This document shows, piece after piece, positions 17,753-26,701 of a stretch of 64,000 nucleotides of DNA. The notes beneath the pieces were generated by a model. That model did no database searches. It worked only from the letters and a program-made list of their open reading frames with translations, and was not told the origin of the DNA. Position numbers and translations under genes: made by a program. Source of the stretch: Pseudomonadota bacterium. GTDB lineage: Bacteria; Pseudomonadota; Gammaproteobacteria; Xanthomonadales; Xanthomonadaceae. The first letter of the stretch is position 1, and each line of letters begins with the position of its first letter. Location: NCBI GenBank assembly GCA_023388355.1, contig JAEWGI010000080.1:1-64000 (forward strand). The letters are read 5' to 3'.

Positions 17753-20230
17753 ATGAGCGTCGTGATTCCCTTCCTCGTCCTGCTGCTGGCCGGCGCGTTC
17801 GCGGCCTACCACCGGATGCGCCTCGCGACCTGGGTCGCGATCACCGCCACCGCGCTGGTCGCCTGCTGGTTCCTGGGCGCGGACCGCACCGCGACCGTCG
17901 TCGCCGGTGCCCTGCTGGCCTTGGTCGCAGTGCCGCTGCTGCTGCCCTTCGTGCGCAAGCCGCTGATCACCGCGCCGGCGCTGGGCTTCCTGCGCAAGGC
18001 GCTGCCGCCGCTGTCGCAGACCGAGCGCATCGCGCTGGAAACCGGCTCGGTCGGCTTCGAGGGCGAGCTGTTCACCGGCGATCCGGACTGGAACAAGCTG
18101 CTGGCCTACCCGAAGCCGCAGCTCACCGACGAGGAGCAGGCCTTCCTCGACGGACCGGTCGAAGAGCTGTGCCGGATGACCAACGAGTGGGAGATCAACC
18201 ACGTCCACGCCGACCTGCCGCCGGAGCTGTGGGACTTCATCAAGGCCAACCGCTTCTTCGGCATGATCATCCCGAAGGAATACGGCGGCCTGGGCTTCTC
18301 CGCGCTGGCCCACCACAAGGTGATCCAGAAGCTGGCCTCGGCTTCCAGCGTGGTCAGCTCCACCGTCGGCGTGCCCAACTCGCTCGGGCCCGGCGAGCTG
18401 CTGATGCACTACGGCACCCAGGAGCAGAAGGACCACTACCTGCCGCGCCTGGCGGTCGGCGAGGAAGTGCCCTGCTTCGCCCTGACCGGTCCGTTCGCCG
18501 GCTCCGACGCCACCTCGATCCCCGACTTCGGCATCGTCTGCAAGGGCGAGTGGAACGGCGCCCAGGTGCTGGGCGTCAAGCTCACCTTCGACAAGCGCTA
18601 CATCACCCTGGCGCCGGTGGCCACGCTGATCGGCCTGGCCTTCCGCATGTACGACCCGGACGGCCTGGTCGGCGACGAGCGCGACATCGGCATCACCCTG
18701 GCCCTGCTTCCGCGCGAGACCGACGGCATCGACGTCGGCCGTCGCCACTTCCCGCTCAATTCGCCGTTCCAGAACGGGCCGGTCCGCGGCAAGGAAGTGT
18801 TCCTGCCGCTGAGCCACCTGATCGGTGGCGTGGAGAAGGCCGGCCTGGGCTGGAACATGCTCAACGAATGCCTGGCCGTGGGCCGCTCGATCACCCTGCC
18901 CTCCACCGCCAGCGGCGGCTCGAAGTACGCGGCCGTGGTCGGCGGCGCGTACGCGCGCATCCGCAAGCAGTTCGGGCTGTCGGTCGGGCGCTTCGAGGGC
19001 GTGGAAGAAGCGCTCGCCCGCATCGGCGGCAAGGCCTATGCGGTCAGCGCGCTGTCGCAGGCCACCGCGGCCGCGGTCGACCGCGGCGACGTGCCCTCGG
19101 TGCCTTCGGCGATCGCCAAGTACCACTGCACCACGATGGGCCGCGAGATCGCCAGCGACTTCATGGACATCGTCGGTGGCAAGGGCATCATCCTGGGGCC
19201 CCGCAACCTCGGCGGCCGCGCCTGGCAGGCCTCGCCGATCGCGATCACGGTCGAGGGCGCCAACATCATGACCCGCAGCCTGCTGATCTTCGGCCAAGGC
19301 TCGATCCTCTGCCATCCCTACATCCTCAGGGAGATGAAGGCGGCGCAGGATCCGGATCCGAAGGCCGGGCTCGAGGCGCTCGACGACGCGCTGTACAGCC
19401 ACATGGGCGGCGCGATCTCCAACGCCATGCGCTCGTTCTGGTTCGGCATCACCGGCTCGAAGATCGGCGCCGCGCCGGGCGATGCCAACACCCGCCGCTA
19501 CTTCCGCAGGCTCGACCGCTACGCCGCCAATCTCGCCCTGCTCACCGACGTCTCGCTCGGCGCGCTGGGCGGCAAGCTGAAGTTCAAGGAGTCGCTGTCC
19601 GGGCGCCTGGGCGACGTGCTCAGCCACCTGTACATGATGGGCGCGGTGCTCAAGCGCCATCACGATGCGGGCGCGCCCGACTCCGATCGCCAGCTGTTGG
19701 CCTGGGCCTTCCACAATTCGGCCCACCAGATCGAGCTGGCGCTGTCGCAGGCGCTGCGCAACTTCCCGATCAAGCCGCTGGGCTGGCTGCTGTGGCCGGT
19801 GGTGTTCCCGTTCGGCCGCCGCGCGGTGCCGCCAGGCGACCGCCTGAGCCATCGCGTGGCGATGTCGCTGATGGCGCCCAACGAGGCCCGCGACCGGCTT
19901 GCCGAAGGCGTGTTCCTGACCCCGTGCGCGAACAACATGGGCGGCCGCATCGACAGCTACCTGGCCAGGGCCATCGCCGCCGAGCCGGTCGAGCGCAAGT
20001 TCCTCAAGGCGCTCAAGAACAGCTCGATCGAGGCGCTGGACTTCAAGTCGCAGCTCGACGAGGGCGTGCGCGAGGGCTGGATCACCGCCGAGGAGCGCGT
20101 GCAGCTGGAGGAACTGCGCGAGCTGACCCTGGACACGATCACGGTCGACGACTTCGACGCGCACGAACTGCGCGCCGCCAGCTACTACGACCTGCCCCAG
20201 CACGAGCGCAAGCCGCGCGAAGCGGCCTGA
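17753..20230 (+). CDS. fadE: Acyl-CoA dehydrogenase FadE
   Basis: 825-aa FAD enzyme for the first step of fatty-acid beta-oxidation, the long FadE type. Two N-terminal hydrophobic segments (about residues 1-70) are followed by the acyl-CoA dehydrogenase core (FGMIIPKEYGGLGFSALAHH; CFALTGPFAGSD; GKGIILGPRNLGGRAWQ; ITVEGANIMTRSLLIFGQGS) and the FadE-specific C-terminal domain. ATG 17753 is favoured over GTG 17750 because GGAGA ends 7 nt upstream. Regulation by the divergent TetR protein is likely. Length matches E. coli FadE (814 aa). Confidence 0.96.
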   Translation: MSVVIPFLVLLLAGAFAAYHRMRLATWVAITATALVACWFLGADRTATVVAGALLALVAVPLLLPFVRKPLITAPALGFLRKALPPLSQTERIALETGSVGFEGELFTGDPDWNKLLAYPKPQLTDEEQAFLDGPVEELCRMTNEWEINHVHADLPPELWDFIKANRFFGMIIPKEYGGLGFSALAHHKVIQKLASASSVVSSTVGVPNSLGPGELLMHYGTQEQKDHYLPRLAVGEEVPCFALTGPFAGSDATSIPDFGIVCKGEWNGAQVLGVKLTFDKRYITLAPVATLIGLAFRMYDPDGLVGDERDIGITLALLPRETDGIDVGRRHFPLNSPFQNGPVRGKEVFLPLSHLIGGVEKAGLGWNMLNECLAVGRSITLPSTASGGSKYAAVVGGAYARIRKQFGLSVGRFEGVEEALARIGGKAYAVSALSQATAAAVDRGDVPSVPSAIAKYHCTTMGREIASDFMDIVGGKGIILGPRNLGGRAWQASPIAITVEGANIMTRSLLIFGQGSILCHPYILREMKAAQDPDPKAGLEALDDALYSHMGGAISNAMRSFWFGITGSKIGAAPGDANTRRYFRRLDRYAANLALLTDVSLGALGGKLKFKESLSGRLGDVLSHLYMMGAVLKRHHDAGAPDSDRQLLAWAFHNSAHQIELALSQALRNFPIKPLGWLLWPVVFPFGRRAVPPGDRLSHRVAMSLMAPNEARDRLAEGVFLTPCANNMGGRIDSYLARAIAAEPVERKFLKALKNSSIEALDFKSQLDEGVREGWITAEERVQLEELRELTLDTITVDDFDAHELRAASYYDLPQHERKPREAA

Positions 20231-20271
20231 CGCCCGCCCGGCGCAGGCGTCGCGCCTCCCTCTCCTTTTTG

Positions 20272-20310
20272 CGCCCTCCCCCGCACGCGGGTGAGGGCTG
20301 GGGTGGGGGG
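20272..20310. repeat. Half copy of repeat family A
   Basis: CCCTCCCCCGCACGCGGGTG followed by AGGGCTGGGGTGGGGGG: the left end and GGGGTGGGGG block of family A without the right end. It lies in the 211-bp gap after fadE. Confidence 0.7.
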
Positions 20311-20441
20311 AACCGAAGCAACGCCATTGGAAGACCTGACGCAGTCTGCCAACGCCCTCTGACCGGCGACCCACTGCAGCGCCATCCCACGCCCACACGG
20401 CCTCCCCGCATCCGACGGACGCAGCCCCAACCACCCACCGC

Positions 20442-20912
20442 ATGAGCAGCCAGGTCCTCCGCCTCTACCGTCGCCTCGAACGTCGCCCGTTCGGCAAATG
20501 GCTGTTCTCCCGGCTGGTCTGCCACAAGGCACCCTACTTCGCCGGCATCGCCCCGCGCATCGTCGACCTGCGCCCCGGCCGCGGCGAGGCCACCATCGCC
20601 CACCGTCGACGGGTGACCAACCACCTGGGCACGGTGCACGCCATCGCCCTGTGCAACCTGGCCGAGTTCATCGGCGGGCTGACCACCGACGCCAGCCTGC
20701 CGTCGTCGATGCGCTGGATCCCGCGCGGCATGCAGGTCGAGTACCTGGCCAAGGCGGTCGGCACGATGCGCGCGGTGGCCACGCCCACGTTCGCACCGCA
20801 CGAAGCGGGTGCCGGCTACGAGCTTCCGGTGGAGGTCAGGGTGAACTGCGCGTCCGGCCGGACGGTGTTCCAGGCCCGCATCTCGATGTGGATCTCGCCG
20901 CGCAAGGCCTGA
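20442..20912 (+). CDS. Hotdog-fold DUF4442-type thioesterase-like protein
   Basis: 156-aa protein of the DUF4442/PaaI-like hotdog group. The conserved helix motif VTNHLGTVHAIALCNLAEFI with G-G-L-T matches the catalytic helix of this family (Asn, His and Glu positions). Such proteins often act on acyl-CoA or acyl-ACP. The position 0.2 kb downstream of fadE suggests a role in acyl-CoA turnover. Start ATG 20442; no strong Shine-Dalgarno. A four-helix membrane protein gene follows after 53 bp. Confidence 0.82.
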   Translation: MSSQVLRLYRRLERRPFGKWLFSRLVCHKAPYFAGIAPRIVDLRPGRGEATIAHRRRVTNHLGTVHAIALCNLAEFIGGLTTDASLPSSMRWIPRGMQVEYLAKAVGTMRAVATPTFAPHEAGAGYELPVEVRVNCASGRTVFQARISMWISPRKA

Positions 20913-20965
20913 GCGACACCGCGCCCGGCCGCGACTGTCACCAACAACGCCAGGGAAGACGCACC

Positions 20966-21346
20966 ATGTCCACGCCAACGCTGCTCCTGCTCTGCGCCCT
21001 GCACAGCTTCGGCTTCGCCGCCTTCCACGTCGGGTTCTGGCGCCTGTTCGGCTGGCCGCGCACGCTGGCCGGCACCACCGCCGCCAACCGTGCCATTGCA
21101 CAGATCGCCAACCTGCAGCTGGTCTGGGTGTTCGTCGCGGTGGGCCTGGCCTGCCTGCTGTACCCGGACGAGATGACCAGCACCGGCCTCGGACGCGGCC
21201 TGCTCGCGGGGATGGCGCTGTTCTGGGCGATCCGCTGCATCGCCCAGCTGGTCTGGCTGCGGATCAACCATCCGATGGTGCACGTGCTGAGCGCGCTGTT
21301 CGCGCTGGGCGCCGTGCTGTTCGCGCTGCCGCTGCTGGGGAGCTGA
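20966..21346 (+). CDS. Small four-helix membrane protein
   Basis: 126-aa hydrophobic protein with four predicted transmembrane segments (TLLLLCALHSFGFAAFHVGF; LQLVWVFVAVGLACLLY; GLLAGMALFWAIRCIAQLVW; VLSALFALGAVLFALPLL). The start ATG 20966 follows an AGGGAAGA site. I cannot place the family; the topology suggests an uncharacterised inner-membrane protein. Same strand as the hotdog gene, so possibly the last gene of the fadE neighbourhood. It converges on the transporter gene. Confidence 0.75.
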   Translation: MSTPTLLLLCALHSFGFAAFHVGFWRLFGWPRTLAGTTAANRAIAQIANLQLVWVFVAVGLACLLYPDEMTSTGLGRGLLAGMALFWAIRCIAQLVWLRINHPMVHVLSALFALGAVLFALPLLGS

Positions 21347-21395
21347 GCCGCTGGCCGAGGGTGCGCCAGGACGCAGACGCGGGCGATGCGGATTC

Positions 21396-21429
21396 GACGG
21401 CGGCTGAAGCGACGCCTTCAGCCGCCGTC
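21396..21429. terminator. 14-bp perfect hairpin between convergent genes
   Basis: Arms GACGGCGGCTGAAG/CTTCAGCCGCCGTC around CGACGC. The right arm contains the stop codon (21418-21420) of the minus-strand transporter. No U-tract on either strand, so it could be a bidirectional, Rho-assisted stop or an mRNA 3' stabiliser. Confidence 0.5.
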
Positions 21430-22797
21430 CACGCTGCCCCGATCCGCCACGCGCGGCTGCCGCTCCGGTGCCAGCTTCGCTTCCTCGCGCAGCAGGCGCC
21501 AGGCGCTGAAGGTCATGGCCGAGGCGAACACGATGCCGGCGCCGAACACCAGGTTCGAGCCGAACGTCGCCAGCCCCTTGTGCACCCAGACGAAGGCCAG
21601 GTCTCCACCGCGGTAGATCACGGTGTCGATCGCCGCGCCGGCCTTGTAGCGCCATTCGCGGCCAACGCGCGTGTAGATCGTTTCGCGCGCGGGCTTGGCC
21701 AGCGAGAACTCGCCGGCGCGGGTCGTCACCTGCACGATCGCCACGATCAGCGGCAGCGGCGATGCCGCCAGCACCGAGAAGCCCAGGATCACGGCCGCGC
21801 CCGGGATCAGCAGTGCCGGCGCGATGCCGAAGCGCGACATCAGCCCGCGCGTGACCAGAAGCTGCACCACCAGGGTGACGGTATTGACCGCCAGGTCGAT
21901 CCGCGAGAAGAACGCGGTGCGCTGCTCGGCATCGTCGAAGGCCGCGCGCGCGATCGCGAGCTGCTCGTTGTACAGCAGGGTGCCGCAGCCGATGCCCAGC
22001 ACCACCATCAGCGCCAGCCAGCGCAGCAGCGGCTCGCGCGCGACCAGTTTCAGCCCCGCCAGCACGTCGCCGCCCATCGGCACCTCGCCGCTGCGCCGGC
22101 CCTGGCGCTGTTCGCGCAGCACCGCATGGGGGCGCAGGCGCAGGATGCACAGCACGCACAGCGCCAGCAGCACGCACGAGACCAGCATCATGTTCGCGAT
22201 CCCGAGCCGCTCGACCAGCAGTCCGGTCAGCATCGGCCCGAGGAAGGCACCGACGGTGCCCGCGGCGCCGATGTAGCCGTAGTAGCGCCGAGCCTCGACG
22301 TTGTCGTACACGTCGGCCATGAAGCTCCAGAACACCGCCACCGCGAACAGGTTGAACACCGTCAGCCAGAGCACGAACGCCAGCCCGCGCCCCGGCATGC
22401 CGCTGTCGAACATTGCGTGGAACACCAGCAGGGTGGCGATGAAGAAGCCGTAGATCGCCGGCAGGAACACCCGCCGCGGGAACCGGCTCACCAGCCAGCC
22501 GTACACCGGCTGCAGCGCGAGCATGATCAGGAACACCGCGGTGAAGACGAACTGCGGCACGAACTCGCCCAGCGCTACCCCGCGCGCGGCAAAGAACTCG
22601 ATCAGCGCCGGCGGGAATACCGCGCTGATGTCGCTGGAGGCCACCATCGCCTCGCGCACCGGACGCAGCACGTAGTAGCCGCTGAGCAGGCAGAAGAAAT
22701 ACAGGAACGACCACAGCAGCGGCGGCGAGTCGGCAAGCGCCGCACGCAGGCGCGCGACGCGTCCGGCGCCAGAGCGGTTGTCGATCGGTGCAGCCAT
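21418..22797 (-). CDS. Npt1/Npt2 family (NTP/NDP exchange-like) MFS transporter
   Basis: 459-aa membrane protein with about 12 transmembrane helices. The beginning LLWSFLYFFCLLSGYYVLRP and V-R-E-A-M matches bacterial homologues of the ATP/ADP translocase-like family, often annotated as NTP/NDP exchange or MFS transporters in free-living bacteria. ARRYYGYIGAAGTVGAFLGP and the K-P-A-R-E-T-I-Y motif after helix 10 are typical. Substrate is uncertain; a free-living bacterium would not be expected to import ATP. Start ATG 22797; the open frame continues upstream but without homology. Divergent from the GMC gene. Confidence 0.8.
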   Translation of the reverse strand: MAAPIDNRSGAGRVARLRAALADSPPLLWSFLYFFCLLSGYYVLRPVREAMVASSDISAVFPPALIEFFAARGVALGEFVPQFVFTAVFLIMLALQPVYGWLVSRFPRRVFLPAIYGFFIATLLVFHAMFDSGMPGRGLAFVLWLTVFNLFAVAVFWSFMADVYDNVEARRYYGYIGAAGTVGAFLGPMLTGLLVERLGIANMMLVSCVLLALCVLCILRLRPHAVLREQRQGRRSGEVPMGGDVLAGLKLVAREPLLRWLALMVVLGIGCGTLLYNEQLAIARAAFDDAEQRTAFFSRIDLAVNTVTLVVQLLVTRGLMSRFGIAPALLIPGAAVILGFSVLAASPLPLIVAIVQVTTRAGEFSLAKPARETIYTRVGREWRYKAGAAIDTVIYRGGDLAFVWVHKGLATFGSNLVFGAGIVFASAMTFSAWRLLREEAKLAPERQPRVADRGSVDGG

Positions 22798-22859
22798 TGC
22801 CCGCCCACGCCGGAAGCCGCGCAAACGTTAGCCCAAGGCCGCCGCGCGCGCCAGCGCGC

Positions 22860-22873
22860 AGAGCATATGCTCT
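22860..22873. promoter_or_regulatory. Palindrome in divergent intergenic region
   Basis: 14-bp perfect palindrome AGAGCATATGCTCT, 25 bp before the GMC oxidoreductase start and 63 bp before the transporter start. Position fits an operator for either gene. Confidence 0.45.
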
Positions 22874-22897
22874 AGCCTGCCCGCCTACGGTGCGACC

Positions 22898-24514
22898 ATG
22901 CCCGCACGCCCCGCCTCCGCCACGCCCGCCTACGACTACATCGTGGTCGGCGCCGGCTCCGCCGGCTGCGTCCTCGCCGGCCGGCTCTCGGAAGATCCCG
23001 GCGTGCGGGTGCTGCTGCTCGAAGCCGGCCCGCGCGACTGGCACCCCTTCATCCACATGCCCGCGGGCCTGGCCAGGCTGGTCAACCACAAGCGCGTGAA
23101 CTGGGACTACAGCACCGCGCCCGAGCCGCGGCTGGGCGGCCGCAGGCTGTGGTGGCCGCGCGGCAAGGTGCTGGGCGGCTCGAGTTCGATCAACGCGATG
23201 TGCTACGTCCGCGGCACCCCCCGCGACTACGACGAATGGGCCGCAGCCGGCGCCACCGGCTGGCACTGGGACGCGGTGCTGCCCTGGTTCCGGCGCAGCG
23301 AGGGCAATACCCGCGGCGCCGACGCGCTGCATGGCGGCGACGGCCCGCTCACGGTGTCGGACCTGCGCCACGTCAACCCGCTCTCGCAGGCCTTCATCGA
23401 AGCCGCGCAGCAGGCCGGCCACGCGCGCAACGACGATTTCAACGGGCCGCGGCAGGACGGCGTGGGCCTGTACCAGGTGAGCCAGCGCGACGGCGCCCGC
23501 TGCTCGGCCGCGGTCGCCTACCTCGGTCCCGCGCGGCGGCGGCCGAACCTGGAGGTGGTGACCGGCGCGCTCGCCAGCCGCATCACCTTCACCGCCGGCC
23601 GCGCCGACGGCGTGGTGTATGCCGCCGGCGGCCGCGCCTTCCACCAGCAGGCCACGCGCGAGGTGCTGCTGTGCGGCGGCGCGATCAACTCCCCGCAACT
23701 GCTGATGCTGTCGGGCATCGGCCCGGCCGACCATCTGCGCCGGCACGGCATCCAGGTGCGGCACGATGCTCCCGGCGTGGGCGCCAACCTGCACGACCAC
23801 CTCGACATCTGCACCCTCTGGCACTCCACCCGCCCGTTGACCTACGACCGCGTCAGCGACCTGCGCATCGGTTTCGACTACTACCTGCGCGGCCGCCGCG
23901 GCGCGGGCAGCAGCAACATCGCCGAGGCCGGCGGCTTCGTGCGCTCGGCGCTGGCGCAGGACGAACGCGCCGACGTCCAGTTCCACTTCGTGCCGGCGAT
24001 GCTCGACGACCACGGTCGCCGCCGGCTGCCCGGCGACGGCTACACCCTGCACGCCTGCTTCCTGCGTCCGCGCAGCCGCGGCCGGATCACGCTTGCCGGC
24101 AGCCAGGCGTTGGACGCGCCGCGGATCGAGGCCGGCTATCTGTCCGATCCGGAAGGCTTCGACCTGCGGATGATGGTCGAATGCGCGAAGCTCTCGCGCG
24201 AAATCCTCGCCCAGCCCGCGTTCGATCCCTATCGCGGCGCGCCGATCTTCCCCGCCGCGGCGGACCTCGACGACGCGGGCCTGGCCGGGTTCATCCGCGC
24301 CAGGGCCGAAAGCGTGTACCACCCGGCCGGCACCTGCCGCATGGGCAGCGACGAGGGCGCGGTGGTCGACCCCGTGCTGCGCGTGCGCGGCGTCGAAGGC
24401 CTGCGCGTGGTCGACGCTTCGGTGATGCCGGTCCTGCCCAACGGCAACACCAACGCTCCGACCATCATGATCGCCGAGCGCGCCGCGGATCTCATCGCCA
24501 GGGCGCGCGCCTGA
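22898..24514 (+). CDS. GMC-family FAD oxidoreductase (choline/alcohol dehydrogenase-like)
   Basis: 538-aa flavoprotein. FAD-binding YIVVGAGSAGCVLAGRLSED (about residues 14-33), GMC signature KVLGGSSSINAMCYVRG, second signature GAINSPQLLMLSGIGP, and the catalytic region YHPAGTCRMGSD with the second active-site Asn in LPNGNTNAPTIM. Family members oxidise primary alcohols such as choline, polyethylene glycol or long-chain alcohols; BetA-like homology alone does not fix the substrate. No betB or betI neighbour is present, which argues against a choline operon. Length is normal. Confidence 0.93.
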   Translation: MPARPASATPAYDYIVVGAGSAGCVLAGRLSEDPGVRVLLLEAGPRDWHPFIHMPAGLARLVNHKRVNWDYSTAPEPRLGGRRLWWPRGKVLGGSSSINAMCYVRGTPRDYDEWAAAGATGWHWDAVLPWFRRSEGNTRGADALHGGDGPLTVSDLRHVNPLSQAFIEAAQQAGHARNDDFNGPRQDGVGLYQVSQRDGARCSAAVAYLGPARRRPNLEVVTGALASRITFTAGRADGVVYAAGGRAFHQQATREVLLCGGAINSPQLLMLSGIGPADHLRRHGIQVRHDAPGVGANLHDHLDICTLWHSTRPLTYDRVSDLRIGFDYYLRGRRGAGSSNIAEAGGFVRSALAQDERADVQFHFVPAMLDDHGRRRLPGDGYTLHACFLRPRSRGRITLAGSQALDAPRIEAGYLSDPEGFDLRMMVECAKLSREILAQPAFDPYRGAPIFPAAADLDDAGLAGFIRARAESVYHPAGTCRMGSDEGAVVDPVLRVRGVEGLRVVDASVMPVLPNGNTNAPTIMIAERAADLIARARA

Positions 24515-24563
24515 CGATCGCGCGCCTGGTCGCTGTCCCGTGGCCGCGTGGCTTCAGCCGCGA

Positions 24564-24581
24564 TCGGATCCACGGATCCGA
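24564..24581. repeat. Palindrome beside a partial REP element
   Basis: TCGGATCC-AC-GGATCCGA, directly preceded by GGCTTCAGCCGCGA, the core of family C REP. It lies in the 137-bp gap between the convergent GMC and M48 genes and may act as a stop signal. No T-run. Confidence 0.5.
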
Positions 24582-24651
24582 CCCAACCCGATTCCCGTCG
24601 CGACCGAAGCCACCATTGCAGTCGCGCGCTTGCGCAACGCGAGCGCAGCGC

Positions 24652-26544
24652 TCAGACGTGCTCCAGCATCGGCGGCAGCGGGCAGTGGAACACGCCGCAG
24701 ATGGTGCGCAGCAGTTCGGCCTCCGCGACCGAGATCCGGCCGTCGTGCGAAACCGCATCGGTGATCGCCTCCACCGCCACCTGCTTGGCCAGCGGGTCGA
24801 GCGCGTCCAGCGGCTCCCACACGGCGTCCAGTGCCAGCACGCCCTCGGCCGGGGGCGCATAGGGAACATGGTCGCGCGGCAGCACGCGCTGCATGCCCGC
24901 GAGGTAGGCGCGTCGCGCCTGGTCGGGGTCGTCGGGATTGCCGGCCTGTGCCACCACCGCCAGCAGGGTCGCGAATTCCCTGCGCACGTTGCCCGGCTTG
25001 CGCCGGCCGAAGCGGGCGTAGCGCGCCGGGTCCAGGGTTTCGCGCAGCTGTACTTCCAGCAGCCGCCCCAGGCAGTACTCGAACAGCGAGACGCGGCCGT
25101 CGGCGTGGACCACCGCATGCACGGTGTCGAGGAAGGTCGCCAGCTCCGGCCGCGGCCGCAGGCGAAGCGTCGGGAAGGCCAGCGACGCCAGCGGCATGCG
25201 CAGCATCGGGTGCAGCGCATGCAGCGATTCGTCGCGCAGGCGGCGCGCCTCGGCCGCGACCGCCAGGCCGAGCCGCGCGATGATCTCGCTGCGCTGCAGG
25301 TCCGCCACTTCCGGATCGGAGGACAGCAGCAGGCCCAGCAGCAGCGGTCCTGCACCATCGCGGCGCGAGGCCTGCCCACGCAGCTCCGGCGGCAGTCCGC
25401 CGACGATCGCATCGGCGCGGCGGTAGTCGTCCTCGCCGGGTTCGGCCACCTGCGAAGCGATCATCGGCGGGGTCACGTCGATGTGCGTGGAGGCCTCCGG
25501 CAGCGCGCCGCGATCGGACGGCGAGGCCAGGCCCAGGCGCAGGTCCTCCTCCAGGCCATTGGGCGCCGCGGCGAGCCACTGCGCCTTCAGCCGCTCCAGG
25601 CCCTCGGCGCGGAAGCCCGGCTCCAGCGCCTGGATCCGCTTGAGCAGCGGCGGATGGGTTGCAAACAGGCCGCTGAGTCCGGTGCCGTCGCCGAACAGCA
25701 TGTGGCTTACCTCTTCGGCATCGGCACGCGCGGCCAGCTGCGAACCGTCGTGCAGCCCGCCGATCTTCTTCAGTGCGCCAGCCAGGCCCGTGGTCTGGCG
25801 CGTGAACTGCACCGCCGAGGCATCGGCCAGCACCTCGCGGCTGCGGCTGACGCTGGCCTTGATCATGCGTCCGAAGAACAGCCCCACATAGCCGACCACC
25901 AAGGCAAGCAGCGCGCCGATCAGCAGCGGCATCGCGTCGCGGCTGCGCACCGCGCCGCCGTACTGCAGGATCTTGCGGCCGATCAGGCCCAGCATCAGGA
26001 TCCCGAACAGCACCCCGATCAGGCGGATGTTCAGGCGCATGTCGCCGTTGAGTATGTGGCTGTACTCATGCGCGATCACGCCCTGCAGCTCGTCGCGGTT
26101 GAGCCGGTCGAGCGCGCCGCGGGTCACCGCGATCACCGCGTCGGAGGGCGAGTAGCCGGCGGCGAAGGCATTGATGCCGGACTCGTGCTCCATCACGTAG
26201 ATCTTCGGCACCGGCACGCCCGATGCGATCGACATCTCCTCGACCACGTTGCGCAGCCTGCGCAGGTGCAGGTCGGTGGTGTCCTCGGGCACCGGCACCC
26301 CGCCCATCTGCTGCGCCACCGGCTCGCCGCCGCCGCTCAGCGACGCCGTCCGGTACAGCGAGCCCACGCCGATCACCCCCAGCGCCATCAGGGTGGAGGT
26401 GATCAGCAGCGCCGGATCGGCGCCGAATACCAGGAACACGGCCAGGTCCACCGCAACCACGATCCCGACCACCGCCAGCGCGAACAGCAGCACCAGCCGC
26501 GTGGTATTGCGGCGCGCCTGTGCCTGGCGTTCGAAGAAATTCAT
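24652..26544 (-). CDS. M48 family (HtpX-like) membrane metallopeptidase with long C-terminal extension
   Basis: 630-aa protein. Two N-terminal transmembrane helices, then the zinc-protease core with HEYSH (in GVIAHEYSHILNGDMRLN) and the third ligand Glu in SRSREVLADASAVQF, and two further helices. This HtpX-like part covers about 300 residues; the additional 300 residues are cytoplasmic-looking and end in GRISVAEAELLRTICG with CPLPP, resembling a TerB-like helical domain. Start ATG 26544 gives the family-typical MNFFERQAQARRNT. LemA is encoded just upstream, a common pairing. Probably involved in membrane-protein quality control. Confidence 0.9.
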   Translation of the reverse strand: MNFFERQAQARRNTTRLVLLFALAVVGIVVAVDLAVFLVFGADPALLITSTLMALGVIGVGSLYRTASLSGGGEPVAQQMGGVPVPEDTTDLHLRRLRNVVEEMSIASGVPVPKIYVMEHESGINAFAAGYSPSDAVIAVTRGALDRLNRDELQGVIAHEYSHILNGDMRLNIRLIGVLFGILMLGLIGRKILQYGGAVRSRDAMPLLIGALLALVVGYVGLFFGRMIKASVSRSREVLADASAVQFTRQTTGLAGALKKIGGLHDGSQLAARADAEEVSHMLFGDGTGLSGLFATHPPLLKRIQALEPGFRAEGLERLKAQWLAAAPNGLEEDLRLGLASPSDRGALPEASTHIDVTPPMIASQVAEPGEDDYRRADAIVGGLPPELRGQASRRDGAGPLLLGLLLSSDPEVADLQRSEIIARLGLAVAAEARRLRDESLHALHPMLRMPLASLAFPTLRLRPRPELATFLDTVHAVVHADGRVSLFEYCLGRLLEVQLRETLDPARYARFGRRKPGNVRREFATLLAVVAQAGNPDDPDQARRAYLAGMQRVLPRDHVPYAPPAEGVLALDAVWEPLDALDPLAKQVAVEAITDAVSHDGRISVAEAELLRTICGVFHCPLPPMLEHV

Positions 26545-26701
26545 CGCAACGGGAATGGGGACGCGGGAACCGGGAAGCGAGGGGAACACAGGCGCGGCAG
26601 GCGGGGCGGCGCGCACCCGCCGGACCATCGCGGGACCGCATGCAGCGAGTACGCGCTCCGCCCCACCGGGTCCCGGGCCCCGGGTCCCGGTTCCCGGCCC
26701 T

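Noticed and set aside
16916..20443. 1175-aa open frame antisense to fadE and the regulators
   Set aside because: Low-complexity His/Arg/Ala/Gly translation antisense to well-supported genes; a GC-rich codon shadow.
20816..24322. 1168-aa open frame antisense to the GMC and transporter genes
   Set aside because: Covers three strongly supported genes in the opposite strand or frame; composition typical of shadows.
22898..24514. Choline-glycine betaine operon (betA)
   Set aside because: No betB, betI or choline transporter adjacent; only the general GMC family is supported.
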